From positions 8,919,501 through 8,983,500 of the forward strand of contig JAMPIT010000258.1 of the NCBI GenBank assembly GCA_026261815.1: DNA of 64,000 nucleotides. Reading direction: 5' to 3'. Both the position numbers and the translations under genes were made by a program. The notes beneath the pieces were generated by a model. That model saw nothing but the letters and a program-made list of their open reading frames with translations. It ran no database searches and was not told the DNA's origin. This document shows positions 48,001-59,841 of the stretch, piece by piece. Source of the DNA: Monarcha castaneiventris obscurior (lineage: Eukaryota > Chordata > Aves > Passeriformes > Monarchidae). Within the stretch, counting starts at the first letter, position 1; every line of letters begins with the position of its first letter.

Positions 48001-51000
48001 ACCCCTGTCCCTCCAAAGATTCAGTGTTTTCCTGTCCAGCCATGCACCCGTGCAGCTGGCTGCATTCTGGAGGACATCTCCAGTACCCTCAGAGGACCTT
48101 TGAAGTGGGATGGCAGGACAGGACCAGGCAGATGAGTGAGGCTGTGAGGATGGGGAAGGGAGAGCTCCATGCTTTTGTTAGGGGTGTGCAAATGGTACAG
48201 CACGCTCGTGTGCCCTTCCATCAGCACCCTCTCTCCAGGCTCAGCTGCCCCCCTCAGCCCTCTCCTTGCCTCCCACAACCTCTGAGCAGGGGACAAGTGT
48301 CTGGTCATACAACAGCAAGGACCAGGAAGAGCGTGGGAGGGAGGGGAGGGCTTCTTTGTGGATTTTTGGGGATGCTGATGGGGAAGGGGTCTGATGAGTG
48401 TGCCAGGCTATTCCAACTGCTCCCATCCCTGCACCTCTTCAGTGCAGGACGTTGCTCTTTAATTCCCTCTTTCCTCCCCTAAGCGCCTTAGAGAGCAGAG
48501 ACGAGAGATGCTGGTGCTTTTTATAGCAGCCATAATCCCTGCTGCTTGCGCTGCCGGCACCTCCTGCCCCGAGACACAGGGATGAGCCTCCAAAATGGGG
48601 GCTGCTGCCCAAAAACTGCCTCGAACCCCTTGGGCTCCCAGCACTGCCTCTCTCCCAGCACTCAGATCCCAGCTGAGGCTGGTTCTGGACTCCAGACCCC
48701 TTTGCAGAAAGCGTTGGATGGCCACAGGTGCTGCACTCTGACAAGGAGGGAAGGGCAGACAGACGTACAGAGACACATGGATGAGCACCAGAACTACTGC
48801 CAGGCCTCCCTGCTCTCCTCCAAGACTTGTGGAACTGGAACCAACCCTACAGCACAGCACAGCCACAAGAAAGTCCTCAGGCACAAGAAGAGACCGGGAG
48901 TTTCTTCCCTTTCTATCTCCCCCAGCTTTACAAAAGGGAAACTGAGGCAGGGAGGGAGCAGGGAAGGGGCTCCTGGCCCTTCATCCCGGGAGCTGAGTCC
49001 TTTGCAGGGCAGCTGATGAGCTTTAAAGACTGAGGAAGCCTTTACTTGGATGCAACCTCCAGGACATGAGCTCCAGCATCTTATCAGGATCATTTTGCTG
49101 CTGGGGGGGCTGGTTTCCCTCACCCAGCCTGTGCCTGCAGAGCCACGAGTGGCATTTGGGCCATCCAGGCTTCATCCCTGGGAATGAAAGGGACTGAGGG
49201 AAAGGGACGTGAAATGGGGCAGTGGGAGGTTGGTGGGGCAGGAGCAGGTCCTGGGAGAGGCAGATTTCACCTCGTGTCCCTGTCCTGGTGGTCAGTGCTG
49301 TCCTTCCACCCAGCCCCAGTCCCTGTCACCACCCCTGGACTGCAGCTACCGAGGGAGGGCACAGGCACTGCTGCTGCTTTGTTCCCCTTGCCATTTCTCT
49401 CTCCAGCAGCTCAGCTTCTACTTCTCTCCAGCCAAAAGTCCCCCTGACTCTGCACCCTGCCAGAAGGAGCCTAGCACAGCTCTCAGCCTTTCACTGTTTC
49501 TGTTTCACTGCCCACGGTTGGGCCGAAGAAATTTCCTCTGCCCACCCAGCCCAGACCAGAGGGAGGAGAGGGCAGCCTGGCAAATCCTGCCTAAAACCAT
49601 TCCAGCCCTGCCTGCCCACTTTGCCCTGCTGTAGGTCTGGCCCTTGTCTCCCACAGATTCTTTACAACACATTTGCTGTAATTTTCCCTTTAAACACCCC
49701 ACAGGGGAAAAAAAAACAACCCGAAGGGGGGTGGTTCTTCTAGGTCAGGCTGAGCTAAGACAGGGAAAGAAGATTAATTTCTCAGAGGAGCAATTCAGAT
49801 TTCTCTTCTGCTTCTCGCTGGGGACCAGGGCAGAGCTGGTGGCAGGACCACACTCCTGGGCATACACGGGTTTTGTTGTCACCCCTGTGGTGGCACTGAG
49901 CAGGACATCCCCAGATCCAAGTCCTGTGTGGGAGGCACTGGGGGATTCCTCCCAAGCAATGGGTGATGTAAGTGGGAAGAAGGTGGCGTATCAGGGATGC
50001 TGATGGGCCAGGGTGGGTGCCCAGCACCCAGGGAGCTGTGCCACCACTCGTCCCTGGCCCCCTGGCTGGGCTGGAACAGGGCACAGGCAGGGAATGAAGC
50101 CCTGAGCCTGTCTTTGTCACCCACCCGTGCCCACACCCCCACGAGGCCCTGAACAGCCACACTTGTTTTTCACTCCCAAGGAGTGCTGGGAAGCTCTAAA
50201 GCCAGCGGATTATTCTCCAAAGCAAAGGCCTGGCCTGCTGCCAGCCCCTCGCAGGGAACAAATAGGCTGGGGAGGCATTTCCCAAAGGCTCAGCTTGTTC
50301 CTGGTTCATGCTCTGACTTTGTACCCCCATTCAGCAGCCTCTCAGTCACCCAGCTGCGGACACCAAGAATCTCAGGAAGGGGCTCCCAAAGGTGGGGAGG
50401 AGGCAGGAGGTTACCAGGAGACCCCACTTGGTGTCTGAGCTTCCCTGGGCAGAGCATCGCCTGTCCAGAGTGGCTTCCCCAGAGGTTCTGCAGAAGACAG
50501 GCGCAGGGAGGGGGATGTCTCTCCCTTCTCCCCTTTGCACAAAACCTGTAGGAGGTTCCCACCTTTGGAGACCTGTGACCCTGGGGCAGTGGGAAGGAAA
50601 ACCTGGAAGCCACCTGGAAACTCAGGACACAAGAATCCCACACGGGGCCCATTTAACCCAGCACTGGGAGGTCCTGGGCACAGTGTGGGGAGCAGGCTGG
50701 GTGAGGGGTGCTGGCTGGAGGAGAGCTGGATGATGGGGCCAGCCTGGGTACTGTGTCCCAAAGGAGGTGACTGAATTCAATTGTCCTAAATTGGAGGCAT
50801 CATGGAGCTCTTCCTGGGCATCTGGGGATCACCACTTTGCTGCAACCAGCACCAACACTTCAGCCTTGCCCAGGAGACCATCAGAACATCCCCACTGCCC
50901 AAACAGGGTGGGCTGGAGGAAAGTTGGGGGCTACATTTAGTCTCTCCTGTCCCATTTGTTGACTTGTCCTGCCCCACGCTGTCTGCAGTGGGTCAGGCAG

Positions 51001-52850
51001 CACAAAACCAGAGCTCTGCTCACAGCACTGCTCCCCGGAAAGGGTTACGGATAACCGGGGTGTGTGGGAGCTGCGCAGGGAACAGCACAAGGGTCAACAG
51101 GGAGCATCGACCTCCAGATAAGAGGAGGGTGGGGGTGCTGTGATCCAGCCCCACAGGCTGTGCTTGCACCCACACATCCCCTGCACTCGCTCCCAGGGTC
51201 ACCCCACAGTGATGCTCCCCACACCAGTGAGCCCACGGGGCAGTGTGGGGCCAGAGGGCTGCCAGACCAAAGGCCACTGAGTTTGGCCACCTCCCTTCCG
51301 ACCATGGGGACCATGCTCTTTTTCCCCTGGGAAAAGGATATTTTCATGCTTCCTCCCCACAGGAACTAACAGAAATCGCTTAAATGGCTGCATTGCTCTG
51401 GGGACAGGCCCTTTCGGAGCTGAGCTGCACGCAGGGAAGGGAAAGCCCAAGGGACATTTTAATAATAAGCAAGGAGAGCTATTGAAGTGTTTTACTGCCT
51501 CGTTAAGGCAGTCTAATCTCTGTGTATATCTGGAAAAAAAAATTGGCTTGCTGGTGTTTTTATTGTAACAGAGGTGGGTGTTTTCTGGCACGGCTGGGAT
51601 CCCGCCTGCTTTATCTGCTTGTTTTCTTACCTGATACTGGCACCGAACAGCCCAAGACCAGCTCAAGGGCAGCAGCAGGCGGGGTCAGGGCCAGGCAGAT
51701 CAGGAGGGAGGCTGTGGATCCGTGCTGTGGGCTGTTCCCCACCAACGGGTGCTCGGCACCCCCCTTTCAGCAAGACACAGGTGCCCAGGGTGTTTCCCCA
51801 GGGAAGGTTTGGGACATTTGGCTCTGCACGTGCCTGGGCAAAACCCAAAGGTGGGTGATCCCTCATCCAGGCAGCCCAGAGACAGAGCAGGGAGAAAACC
51901 ATGAGGTCCCATCCATCCCTCCAGCTCCAAGGGCTGGGATTTGGGGGATACACAGATTTCAGGGCTATGGGCACCTTGGGCTGATGTAACCCAGGCTGAA
52001 GAGTCCATGCCCCAGGGAGCCCCAGCAAAATTTCTTCTGCAGCAATACAGGGTTATCTGACTGCTGAGGTCTAGATTTGGAAGAGGAATAGGCTAGGCAT
52101 TTTATTTCTAAGGTTTTCTTCATGATTCTATTTTTTACCTCAGCCCAGCAGAAAGTGGGGAAATCCTGCTGAGTCCTGCTGGCTCCGGCATCCAATTCCC
52201 CATTTGCAAAGCTCACAGTGTCAAAGCCGTGAGCCGGAAGGGATGCTGAGGCTGGGATGGCAGGGCTGGATAAGCCGATTGCATTTGCTTTGGAAAAGCT
52301 GATGTTTGCATGAGCACCGGCTCTAGTGGTTTTAAAGAGATCCACCCAGGAGCAAATCCCAACAGCCTGATATCAGAGCTGGGCTGCTCCCACTCCGGCT
52401 GGCCTGGGGAAGTCTCTGCTCTACACCCAGATCCACGCTGCACCTCCTGGGTGGAGGAAGCCACGGGAGCCAAAGCTGCCACTGCAGACCATGGGAAGCA
52501 AACAAAGACTCCAGCACAGCTAACAAGGCTGGCAAACACCTAAAATGATCTTCCTTGGAAATCTGGAGGAGGGAAGGGTGAGGCTGCTGTTTGACACATA
52601 GTTCAGCCGGGATCAATACAGTCGCCCTTGCTCCCAGCAAATGTGCACTGGTACCCAGCTGCTTCAGGGAAAGTGACTTTTATGTGCCACCACGCTGATG
52701 TGAGAAGGGACAGATCCCCAGACACTTGGTATGTGCCTGTTTCAGGGCTGGGGCTAAACCTGCCCTTCTGCAGAGCTGCCAGAGGCTCCTCTCCCCTTCC
52801 CCTAGAAACACCGGTGAGCCCAGCAAAGCACCGACAGCGTGGCCTGGGAG
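45003..52850. other. 3' UTR of the membrane-protein gene and intergenic DNA
   Basis: The 3' untranslated region begins at 45,003, but I find no canonical AATAAA on the plus strand close downstream, so its end cannot be set. The remainder is GC-rich with many overlapping chance frames (for example 46,796-47,623), none with a recognisable domain. A weak MIR-like trace (GGGAAACTGAGGCAGGGAGG) is at about 48,938-48,957. C9 at about 46,678-46,686 is a simple run. Confidence 0.45.
45027..45102 (+). repeat. GGATGGAGCAG short tandem array in 3' UTR
   Basis: Six imperfect copies of a 11-15 base unit (GGATGGAGCAG with small insertions) start 25 bases after the stop codon. They lie in the probable 3' untranslated region of the membrane-protein gene. 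Confidence 0.85.
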
Positions 52851-52861
52851 AAACACCAACA

Positions 52862-52867
52862 TTTATT
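52862..52867 (-). terminator. LURAP1: Probable LURAP1 poly(A) signal
   Basis: TTTATT on the plus strand gives AATAAA on the minus strand. It is followed in the minus direction by the GU-rich stretch TGTTGGTGTTT. It is the first good canonical hexamer found after the LURAP1 stop and would give a 3' UTR of about 1.9 kb. Further hexamers at about 52,100 and 51,556 could be alternative ends. Confidence 0.5.
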
Positions 52868-54778
52868 GAGCCAGCCATTTTTTGTTGAGAATGATTTGAA
52901 CAGTGCCAAAGGACTAACCCTGTCTCCCCCAGGGACCCTCAGCTGATTCAATGCATGCAGGGTTAGCAGCAAAGCAGGGGACAGCCAGCCTTGGGGACAT
53001 GGTGGCTCAGTGTCAGCGGCACAGCTACACAGGGAGCCACAAGCTACTCGCAGGCAAAGGCAAGCCAAGCACAGCTGCTCCAGGGCAGGCAGAGGGATGC
53101 TTGCATAGGGCAACTCAGTCCCAGTGTGCTGGGATTCCCCCAGGTCCTCAGCAGGTGCTGTCTCTGAGAAATCTGGGTGTTGTCCTGCTCTCCAAATCCA
53201 TCCAGGGAAGTCCTGAGGTCTGCAGGGGAAGGGAGGGTGCTCGGGGCTCTCAGAACAGAGGGCAATTTCCACTGAAGGAGTTGCTTCAGACAGCAAGCTG
53301 AACCTGTTGTGCACCCAACCACCTTCCTAACCACAGCCACCTCACATCCCACATCTGGAAGGTCACAGCCTGTCAGTTTCCTCTCTCTTAGTTTCCCACT
53401 GACATCACGAGACGATATCCTCACTCCTACCATCCCAGCAAGGACAGATCCAAGCTGTGACCCATGCAGGCAAGGGAACAATGGCACAATGGTGAGAGCA
53501 AAGCCGTCACCGCACTTGGCTGGAGACAGATGTACCCATGGGTTCTGAAGTCAGGACACTCCAGGCTTATCCACAAATGTGGAAGAGCTTGGCTCCTTGA
53601 AGCAGCATGCTCAGGTCCTTCCCTGCATCATCTGGTGAAGGCAGCAGGTCCTGCCCAAGCTCTCACACAGCTCCAGCTGCAAGCCATGCTCTACAGGCCA
53701 GCGAGGGGCGTGCTGGGAGGCGTGGTGGGGACGGCGAAAGGCACGGGCAGAAGCCAAGGCTAAAAAGACAGAGATGTCTCCAGGGCAGAGTCACTGCAAA
53801 TCCACCCTGCGGGAGCAACCTCATGTTTCTGGTTGCTGGTAGGAGGCAGAGACCTGGCACCATTCATGACACAGACAGAGAAACCCTTCACCACCATCAC
53901 ACCATGTCAGGGGAGAGCAGGAGCCTCTCCGAGTCTGAGCCCTGCAGGCTCTGCCAGGCTGCCCGTGCCCTGCCGCATCCCGGGGACTCTGCAGGACTGC
54001 TCCCAAGGTGGAAGACAGTCCAGGAACAAACTGGGAGAACTGGATTTCCATTTCCCACTCAGTGCTTTGCTGTTCTCGTGTCATCACACCCAGAAGTCTG
54101 CACCATCATCCTTCCTCCACAGGGCACAGACAGAGGCTCCCCAGCCCCGCCTCAGATTGGCTTCACAGAGGCATCGAAACCAGGCAGGGAAGGGGCTTTT
54201 AGCATCCAACATATGCTGGGGCCAAACCTCAGGTCAGCTCTGCCCTGGATGGACACTGGCCTTGAAGACAATGATGGAAATGAGCAGATCCAACAGGGAT
54301 GCCCTGCTGATGGTCCCGCCCCACACTGAGCATGCTGGTGCCACTGAGCTGTGGATGCATGGCAGTGCCTCCTATCCTCTCTGGGTAGTCATTCTGGGGG
54401 AAGGGTCCCCAGTTTTTGCACACAGGAAAGTGAGGATTAGAGGGAGAGATCCCAGGAGCTCCACTGTCCCAGGTTTCCCTACCACCACCACCAAGGACAA
54501 CAGAGGGGAGTCCAGCCACCTGCAAGCACCACCCTAGAGCAAATGATTAAATCTCCCAGGACCCACCTCGTCCCTCCTCTCCCAGAAATGTGCTGCAGAG
54601 CAGGCACCCAGTCCCTCATGGCTGCATCACCAAAGGCTGTTGGGGCCATCAGAGGAACAGTGCAACACCACCAAGCCAGCCTGGCCCCGCTTTCCAGCCA
54701 CCCCAACTCTCCCAAGCACAGACAGGTGAAGCAGAGTGGGCAGCTGGGAGAGCTGGACTGGGAAGGCGAAGCCACGGG
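52868..54778 (-). other. LURAP1: Probable LURAP1 3' UTR
   Basis: This is the stretch between the LURAP1 stop codon and the proposed poly(A) signal. Plus-strand frames of 234-240 codons at 53,607-54,537 overlap each other in different frames and have no domain, so they are not called as genes. Confidence 0.45.
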
Positions 54779-55468
54779 CTATAGGAATGTCACATCGTCC
54801 TGTGACTGGAGCCAGCGCCAGTGGGCATCATACTCCAGGTGCAGTTTGCTGTTGAGTTTGCAGTTCTCAAGGTCAGCCTCAGCTTTCCAAGCCTTCCCAT
54901 CTGGATTTCCCTTCCCCAGCCATTCCCCAGCCCCCGGTGGTGATTTGGTGTCTCTGTCTGGTTCCAGACAGGGGGACTGCTGGCCCAAATACCCATTGGC
55001 CACCTGGGGCTCCTTAGCAAAGCGGTGATCCTGAGGCAACCCCGGTGGGGAGAGGTCCACGTGGGGCCACTCATGCTCCTCTTTGTCCTTCTCTTGCTTT
55101 GCAAGACCCCTCTCAGGGTCGATCCTGACCCAATCCTGCTCTGCCCTCGCCAGGGCTCTGCCCGATGTGGACGCAGCGGCAGTTTCAGCGGCGTTCTGGG
55201 AGTACTCATCCATGTCATCGGCCAAGGTGTCCAGGTAGCTGCCGACAGAGATGCTGTCCAGCCTGTCGTTGGGGTCCTGCAGGCTGTCCCAGCTGCCCCG
55301 CCGCGAGGCCTCCTGGCTCTCCACCAGGCTGTACTGGCTGCTGGCCAGGCTGCTGCAGCGGCTGGTCAGCGTGCTCCGCTCCTCCAGCAGCCACTTCACC
55401 GCCTCGATGCCCTCGTTCACCACCACCAGCTGCTGCAGGATCTTCACGTCCACCGCTCGCAGGTAAGC
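54779..55468 (-). CDS. LURAP1: LURAP1 coding exon 2
   Basis: Acceptor CCCTCCAG, then GCTTACCTGCG (AYLRA). It holds the leucine-rich helix, the RRGSWDSL serine motif and the terminal QDDVTFL, then TAG at 54,781-54,779. The length is 229 residues. Confidence 0.95.
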   Translation of the reverse strand, partial: AYLRAVDVKILQQLVVVNEGIEAVKWLLEERSTLTSRCSSLASSQYSLVESQEASRRGSWDSLQDPNDRLDSISVGSYLDTLADDMDEYSQNAAETAAASTSGRALARAEQDWVRIDPERGLAKQEKDKEEHEWPHVDLSPPGLPQDHRFAKEPQVANGYLGQQSPCLEPDRDTKSPPGAGEWLGKGNPDGKAWKAEADLENCKLNSKLHLEYDAHWRWLQSQDDVTFL

Positions 55469-58400
55469 CTGGAGGGACACAGAGAGCACAGCGGGGTTGA
55501 GCTGACCCGAGGGCCCCATGTCCCAGCCCAGCCTGGCAGAGGTGCCACCACGGTAGCCACAGGTCTCCTAAGCTGCTTGATGAAGCGCACGGTGTGGGAG
55601 AACACCCTGCAGGGAACCATCCCAGGGGGCCCTGTCCAGGACGTGGGGACATGGCCATCAGTGACCAACAACTTGTGGGTCCCACCAGCCACCAACTCCC
55701 TCAGGGAAATAAATCCAGGGCACTTCTGTTGCTATCTTCTATGGGAACAAGGAGTAAGCAAGGAACTGGAGGTACTGGATATAGATCTGATCCCAGAGCA
55801 TCCTCCAAGACCTGGGAGGCTGCTGGCAGTGCAAGGGGATCAGGCATTGCTCAGTGCAAGTGCCTGGCTGGACCCTTCATGCCTTTACTTCTCCCCTTCT
55901 AGGGTCTGAACCAAGCCTGGTGACAATGTCACATGGCAAAATCTGGAGACCCAAATCACTCCCAAAATGGGAGGACAAGGAGGACAGGCATCACCGATCA
56001 CACCACTCGCCTCACTGATTCCTGCCCCTCCAAGCCTGGGGAAGCTCTTTGCAAACCTCAGTTGCTGCAGAAACATCTGTTTTCCTAATGGAAAGCCCTG
56101 TGTGCCAAGACATTCCTGTCTGCATGATACTGGCCGCCAAAAGCCACTGGATTTCCCCTGCACAGGACACAAATATTTTGCCAGGAAAGGAAATAAGGCC
56201 ACTATGGCGGGGGAAAGGGAGAAAACCCACTGCAGGGCAGTTCCAGGCATCTTGAGGGCTGCAGATGCCCATGGACTCCTTCACAAACACATCCTGTGCC
56301 CAGCACCAGCAAGCTGTGACAGAAATCCATGCGATCCCTGGGGATCATTTCTAAGCACAGCGCCCAATCGTCAGCATCCGGTGCCCTGGGAGTCACTCGC
56401 CCGCCCACGGGTGACCCCACAGTCCCCCGAGACCCCTGTCTCCGGTCCCACAGCCAGCACAGCAACAGAAGCATCCGAGGAAGGAGCCTGGGAAAACTCC
56501 AGCCAGGATTTCAGCACGTAACACCTCTCACTCCAGACGACACCAAAAAAAGGGTCAAAGATTTGTAAAGACCCAACACCAGCCCTCCCACTCACTCCTC
56601 ACGCTCCTCGAGCTGGATTTAAATAAAAAATAGCAGCGATGTGCCCGGACTGGGGCAGGAGCCAGCTTCCAAGTGCAGAAATTTCCTTTCTAGGCAAGTT
56701 ATTTAAAAAACTGCCTACAATGGACTTTTCTGCACGCACTGCTAAAGCATCTGGCCTTGGCAGAGAGACCACGAAGGAGGAGGAGGGCTGGAAATCCCTG
56801 GTGGGGGGTTCCCCATTTTTCTCTGCCTCGTTGCAGAACTGCAGCTGTCAGAGATGCCAGGGGAGCCACCCCAAAAGCAGAGGGTGGGATAACACTCCCC
56901 ACTTTCCACAGTGCTTGCTGGAAGGAGTTGGCCATCAGTTTGCTGCTAGTTCAGGCCAGCCTGACCTCCCCATGGCACTCCAAGAACCCCTCTCTCCAGC
57001 AAGGCAAGGTTATTGTGGGAGGAGACCCAGCACAGGCTGCTCTCTGTACTCCTCCAGATGCACTGAAGTTCACTGCACGACCTCGCACCAAGGACAGCTG
57101 TACAAGGGACTGTCACACTCCTCCTCACGCTCTCCAGGGGCAGATACAGCCCTGTTCCCCTCCCCAGCACGCAAGAAACCTCAGGCGCCTTCTCCTTTCA
57201 AGATATCTAGCCCTAGGGATAAATCTTCCTCCTCAGATCAGGAGGCGAGAATGGGAGTTTGCTAAATTCTCCTCCCACCGCCCACTCCCAGGCCAGCTTA
57301 TCCTCTGAGCATTGGGTTTGCTGGTTTTCTGCTGCTCGGGGAAGCGGCGGGGGGGGGATTCTGCTCCCTGTTCATGGGGATGGAGAGATGAGGGGAGCCC
57401 CGTGTTGGGTTTTGGCATCTGGGTCCCAATCCCAAGCTGCTGATCTGGGTGTGAGGTGCCCCCAGTTCTTCCCTAGCCAGCAAGAACAGGCAGGACAGGG
57501 CAAGGAAACGCCTTTCTGAGCCAAGGTGAATAACTATGCCCGGCCCAAGCCAGGCCTTGCTGGCCGTAAGCTGAGCCTGCTTGCACCTGGGCAGGGCAAA
57601 CACCACGCTGCCCCAGAGACCTTTCTCCTCCGGTCAGGGTGCAGCCGGGAAGCCGGTGCGGAGGGAGGATGAAAGCAGAGGGAGGATGAAAGCTCCCGCA
57701 CCGAGGGGAATATTGAATCAGCCACAAGCGGAGGGCTCGCGTTGGGTGGTGCTGAGCTCCCCGGGGGCACGCAGGGATGCGGGCGCACTGAGCCTGTTTC
57801 CCTATGGAAACAATGCTCATTCCCACCCGCTCGGCATGTTCGTGCGTGGGAGCGTCCCTTCCCCCAGCCGCACTTGAACCCATTGCCCAATCTCGCCACG
57901 TTTCCCGGAGGCGCAGGCATCGCCGGTATTTGCTCCCTCCACGAACGAGGGAGGCGAGGAAGCTTCCATCGGCACTCCCACGGGCCCCGGGAAGCGCCGC
58001 CACCGCAGCCCAACCCTGTACGAGCCACCCGAGAAGCCCCAGCAGGAACCGACGCCAGGGAAAGCTCCCGGCGATGCTTGTGCCTTGTCAGCCTGGGGGT
58101 CACAGCCGGGGGAGAGAAGATCCACCACCATGCCCTTGGCGAAGGTCCCTGCCCTAAATTCTGATCTCGGACACCGCGATCCCGGACGGAGCCGGCGTCT
58201 GGGGCTGCGCGGGGCGAGGAGGGCAGGACGGAGGCGGCAGAGGGGCATCCCGGGGGTGGATGCTGCGTGGGCCGAGGGCAGAGGGAGGCCGGGGAAGGGA
58301 TCTGAGCTGGTTTAACCCGCACACGGAGGAGCAAGGGGGTTCCCCAAAATGCAGGCAGAGCGCGGGCACTATTGGGGACCGTCACCGGGGGTGGCCAGCG

Positions 58401-58678
58401 GCTCGGCGGGATGGACGCGGTGACGGCGGGATGGCCCGGTCAGCTACCGGCGGCGCTCCCGGTCCCGCGGCACTCACCAGCTCGAGGCGGAGCGTCCGGA
58501 GGCGTTCGGCGAGCGGCGGCTGGGCACCGCGGGCCGGCGCGGGCGGCGCGGGCGGCGCGGGCGGCGCGGGGGCCGTGTCGGCCCGCAGCCCCCGGAGCAG
58601 CACGGCGGGCGGGCGCCGTCCCACCTTGCCCACCAGGTCCCGCAGGTCGGCGGGCAGCGCCTCCCCGCCGCCCTCCAT
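54779..58678 (-). CDS. LURAP1: LURAP1, leucine-rich adaptor protein 1 (complete, two coding exons)
   Basis: LURAP1 (LRAP35a, C1orf190) is a cytoplasmic adaptor. It is known to link the kinase MRCK to the unconventional myosin MYO18A in lamellar actomyosin flow and to activate canonical NF-kB signalling. The model gives 296 residues. The N-terminus (DLRDLVGKVGRRPP, LLRGLRA) and the leucine-rich centre at 68-97 (AYLRAVDVKILQQL, NEGIEAVKWLLEE) match the mammalian protein. So do the serine-rich SLASSQYSL and RRGSWDSL near 108-130, and the C-terminal QDDVTFL, a PDZ-ligand-type end. Mammalian LURAP1 is about 239 residues. The excess lies in a Pro-Ala repeat at about 36-49 and a longer, poorly conserved acidic/polar region at about 150-270. 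It is divergent from POMGNT1, sharing a CpG island. Recognition is by family sequence memory. Confidence 0.95.
55469..58477 (-). other. LURAP1: LURAP1 intron
   Basis: This 3.0-kb GT..AG intron is phase 0. It becomes CpG-rich towards exon 1 (from about 57,600). No nested gene is supported. A G9 run is at about 57,349-57,357. Confidence 0.8.
58478..58678 (-). CDS. LURAP1: LURAP1 coding exon 1
   Basis: Starts at the ATG at 58,678-58,676 (G at +4, C at -3) and ends after codon 67 at the donor GTGAGTG, phase 0. It encodes the conserved DLRDLVGKVG start. It also holds the GC-rich tandem that makes the Pro-Ala run (about 58,530-58,572). Confidence 0.93.
58530..58572. repeat. GGCGCGGGC tandem in LURAP1 exon 1
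   Basis: About four to five copies of a 9-base GC-only unit (GCGGGCGGC phase). On the minus strand they encode the repeated Ala-Pro-Pro segment of LURAP1. Because the unit is a multiple of three, copy changes keep frame. Confidence 0.85.
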
Positions 58679-58889
58679 GCGGGTGGGGCGGCGGCGGCCG
58701 CGCTGTCACCGCAGCCCTCACCCGGCCCCGCCCCCCGCGCTAGGCCCCGCCCCCGGCCCCGCCCCCGGCACCACCTGCCCGCGCACCAGCGAGATCCGCC
58801 GGGGCGCGCGGAGCGGCGCGGGGGCGGGGCTGGGGGCGGGGCCGGCGCTGGCCACGCCCCCGCGGTGTCGCTGCGGCGCCGGAAGCGGC

Positions 58890-59011
58890 GCGGAGGGTGC
58901 GGGGGGCGGCGGCGGCACCGCCGAGCCGGGACCGGCCCTGCCCAGCCCGGCCCAGCCCGGCCCAGCCCGGCCCGGCCCGGCCCGGCCCTTCCTGGCCCTG
59001 CCTCAGCCTCC
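58890..59011 (+). other. POMGNT1: POMGNT1 5' untranslated exon (approximate start)
   Basis: The right boundary is the donor GTGAGTAGC at 59,012. The left boundary is a guess, placed just after the ETS site. It includes a CCCAGCCCGG tandem (about 58,936-58,987) that has no coding role. Confidence 0.5.
58936..58987. repeat. CCCAGCCCGG / CCCGG short tandem
   Basis: Four copies of a 10-base CCCAGCCCGG-like unit run into several CCCGG pentamers, within the probable POMGNT1 5' untranslated exon. Strong RNA structure is expected. Confidence 0.85.
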
Positions 59012-59841
59012 CCGTGAGTAGCGCGGCCGGCACACGCCTCCCGAGCCTCCCCCCCCGGACTCCCCGCGGTCCCCAATCGCCTGGGTCCCCCTTTCCCCGG
59101 CGCCGCTCGCTGCCGCCCTCAGGCAGCCGGCTCTCCCGGCCCGCCCGCAGCGCCTGGGTGCCCTCCGCCACCTCCGCCCCCCGAGTGCCTCTGGGCCCCT
59201 CAGCGCTTCTCTCCCCGCCCAGCCTGGCCTTGCTGGAGCGCGCTGTGCTCCGGCCGAGTCCCTGGCTCTGCCGGGGCTCCGCAACCCGCCCAGGCCCAGC
59301 GGCTCGCTCCCCGCAGGGAGCCCGGCTCCCGCTGGCACAGCTCCTGTGCCCGGGGGTGCCGGCAGCTCCAGCAGGACGCTGGCCCGGTGCTGCAGCCCGT
59401 GTGCGGGAAGGGGGCTGTTGGTGGGGAGGGTGTCTCTCCACCAGGAACGCCGCTGGCACATATGGCCAATGACGGCCCGTTCCATAGCACCTCCTGGGCT
59501 AGGATCTATTGTCTGCTTGTGACTTTGGGCTGCTTTTCTTCCCCAGAGCGTGGGAGTGGGCCCGTGGCACTGCAGCAGCCTCGCCGAGGGGTTGGCCTGG
59601 AGCAGAGGCCGTCACTGGCCAATGAGTTCAGGGGCTTCCCCTCACCGTGCAGCAAAGCCTGGCCTCCTGCACTGCTCCCAGCAGGAGTCCGGGCAGGCAA
59701 AGTGGCTCCGAAGTGCTTTTGCTCATGGCTCATCAGTGCCGTCTATGGCCACCTCTTGTGCCAGGCTCTGTCTTTGCTGGGAAGAGGGTTTGAAGGCACC
59801 TCCCTCACCCTGCACCCATCCCATCCCGGCAGGGAGCCCCG

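Larger units (their letters stand above)
57600..59400. promoter_or_regulatory. Bidirectional CpG-island promoter, LURAP1 / POMGNT1
   Basis: Very high GC and CpG density covers the start of LURAP1 (minus) and the presumed first exon of POMGNT1 (plus). Between them are clustered Sp1-type GC boxes (CCCCGCCCCC at about 58,746-58,770, GGGGGCGGGGC at about 58,820-58,842). There is also an ETS/GABP-type CCGGAAGC at 58,879-58,886, typical of TATA-less bidirectional promoters. LURAP1 ATG and the POMGNT1 first donor are only 334 bases apart. Mammals show the same divergent arrangement. Confidence 0.8.

Noticed and set aside
53607..54537. Two overlapping plus-strand frames of 240 and 234 codons
   Set aside because: Different frames over the same DNA, no domain, and located opposite the probable LURAP1 3' UTR.
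55025..55909. 294-codon plus-strand frame
   Set aside because: It is the antisense shadow of LURAP1 coding exon 2.
58260..59021. 253-codon plus-strand frame, and 200-239-codon minus-strand frames up to 59,459
   Set aside because: They lie across the bidirectional CpG island, are dominated by Pro/Ala/Gly/Arg and conflict with the LURAP1 and POMGNT1 starts.
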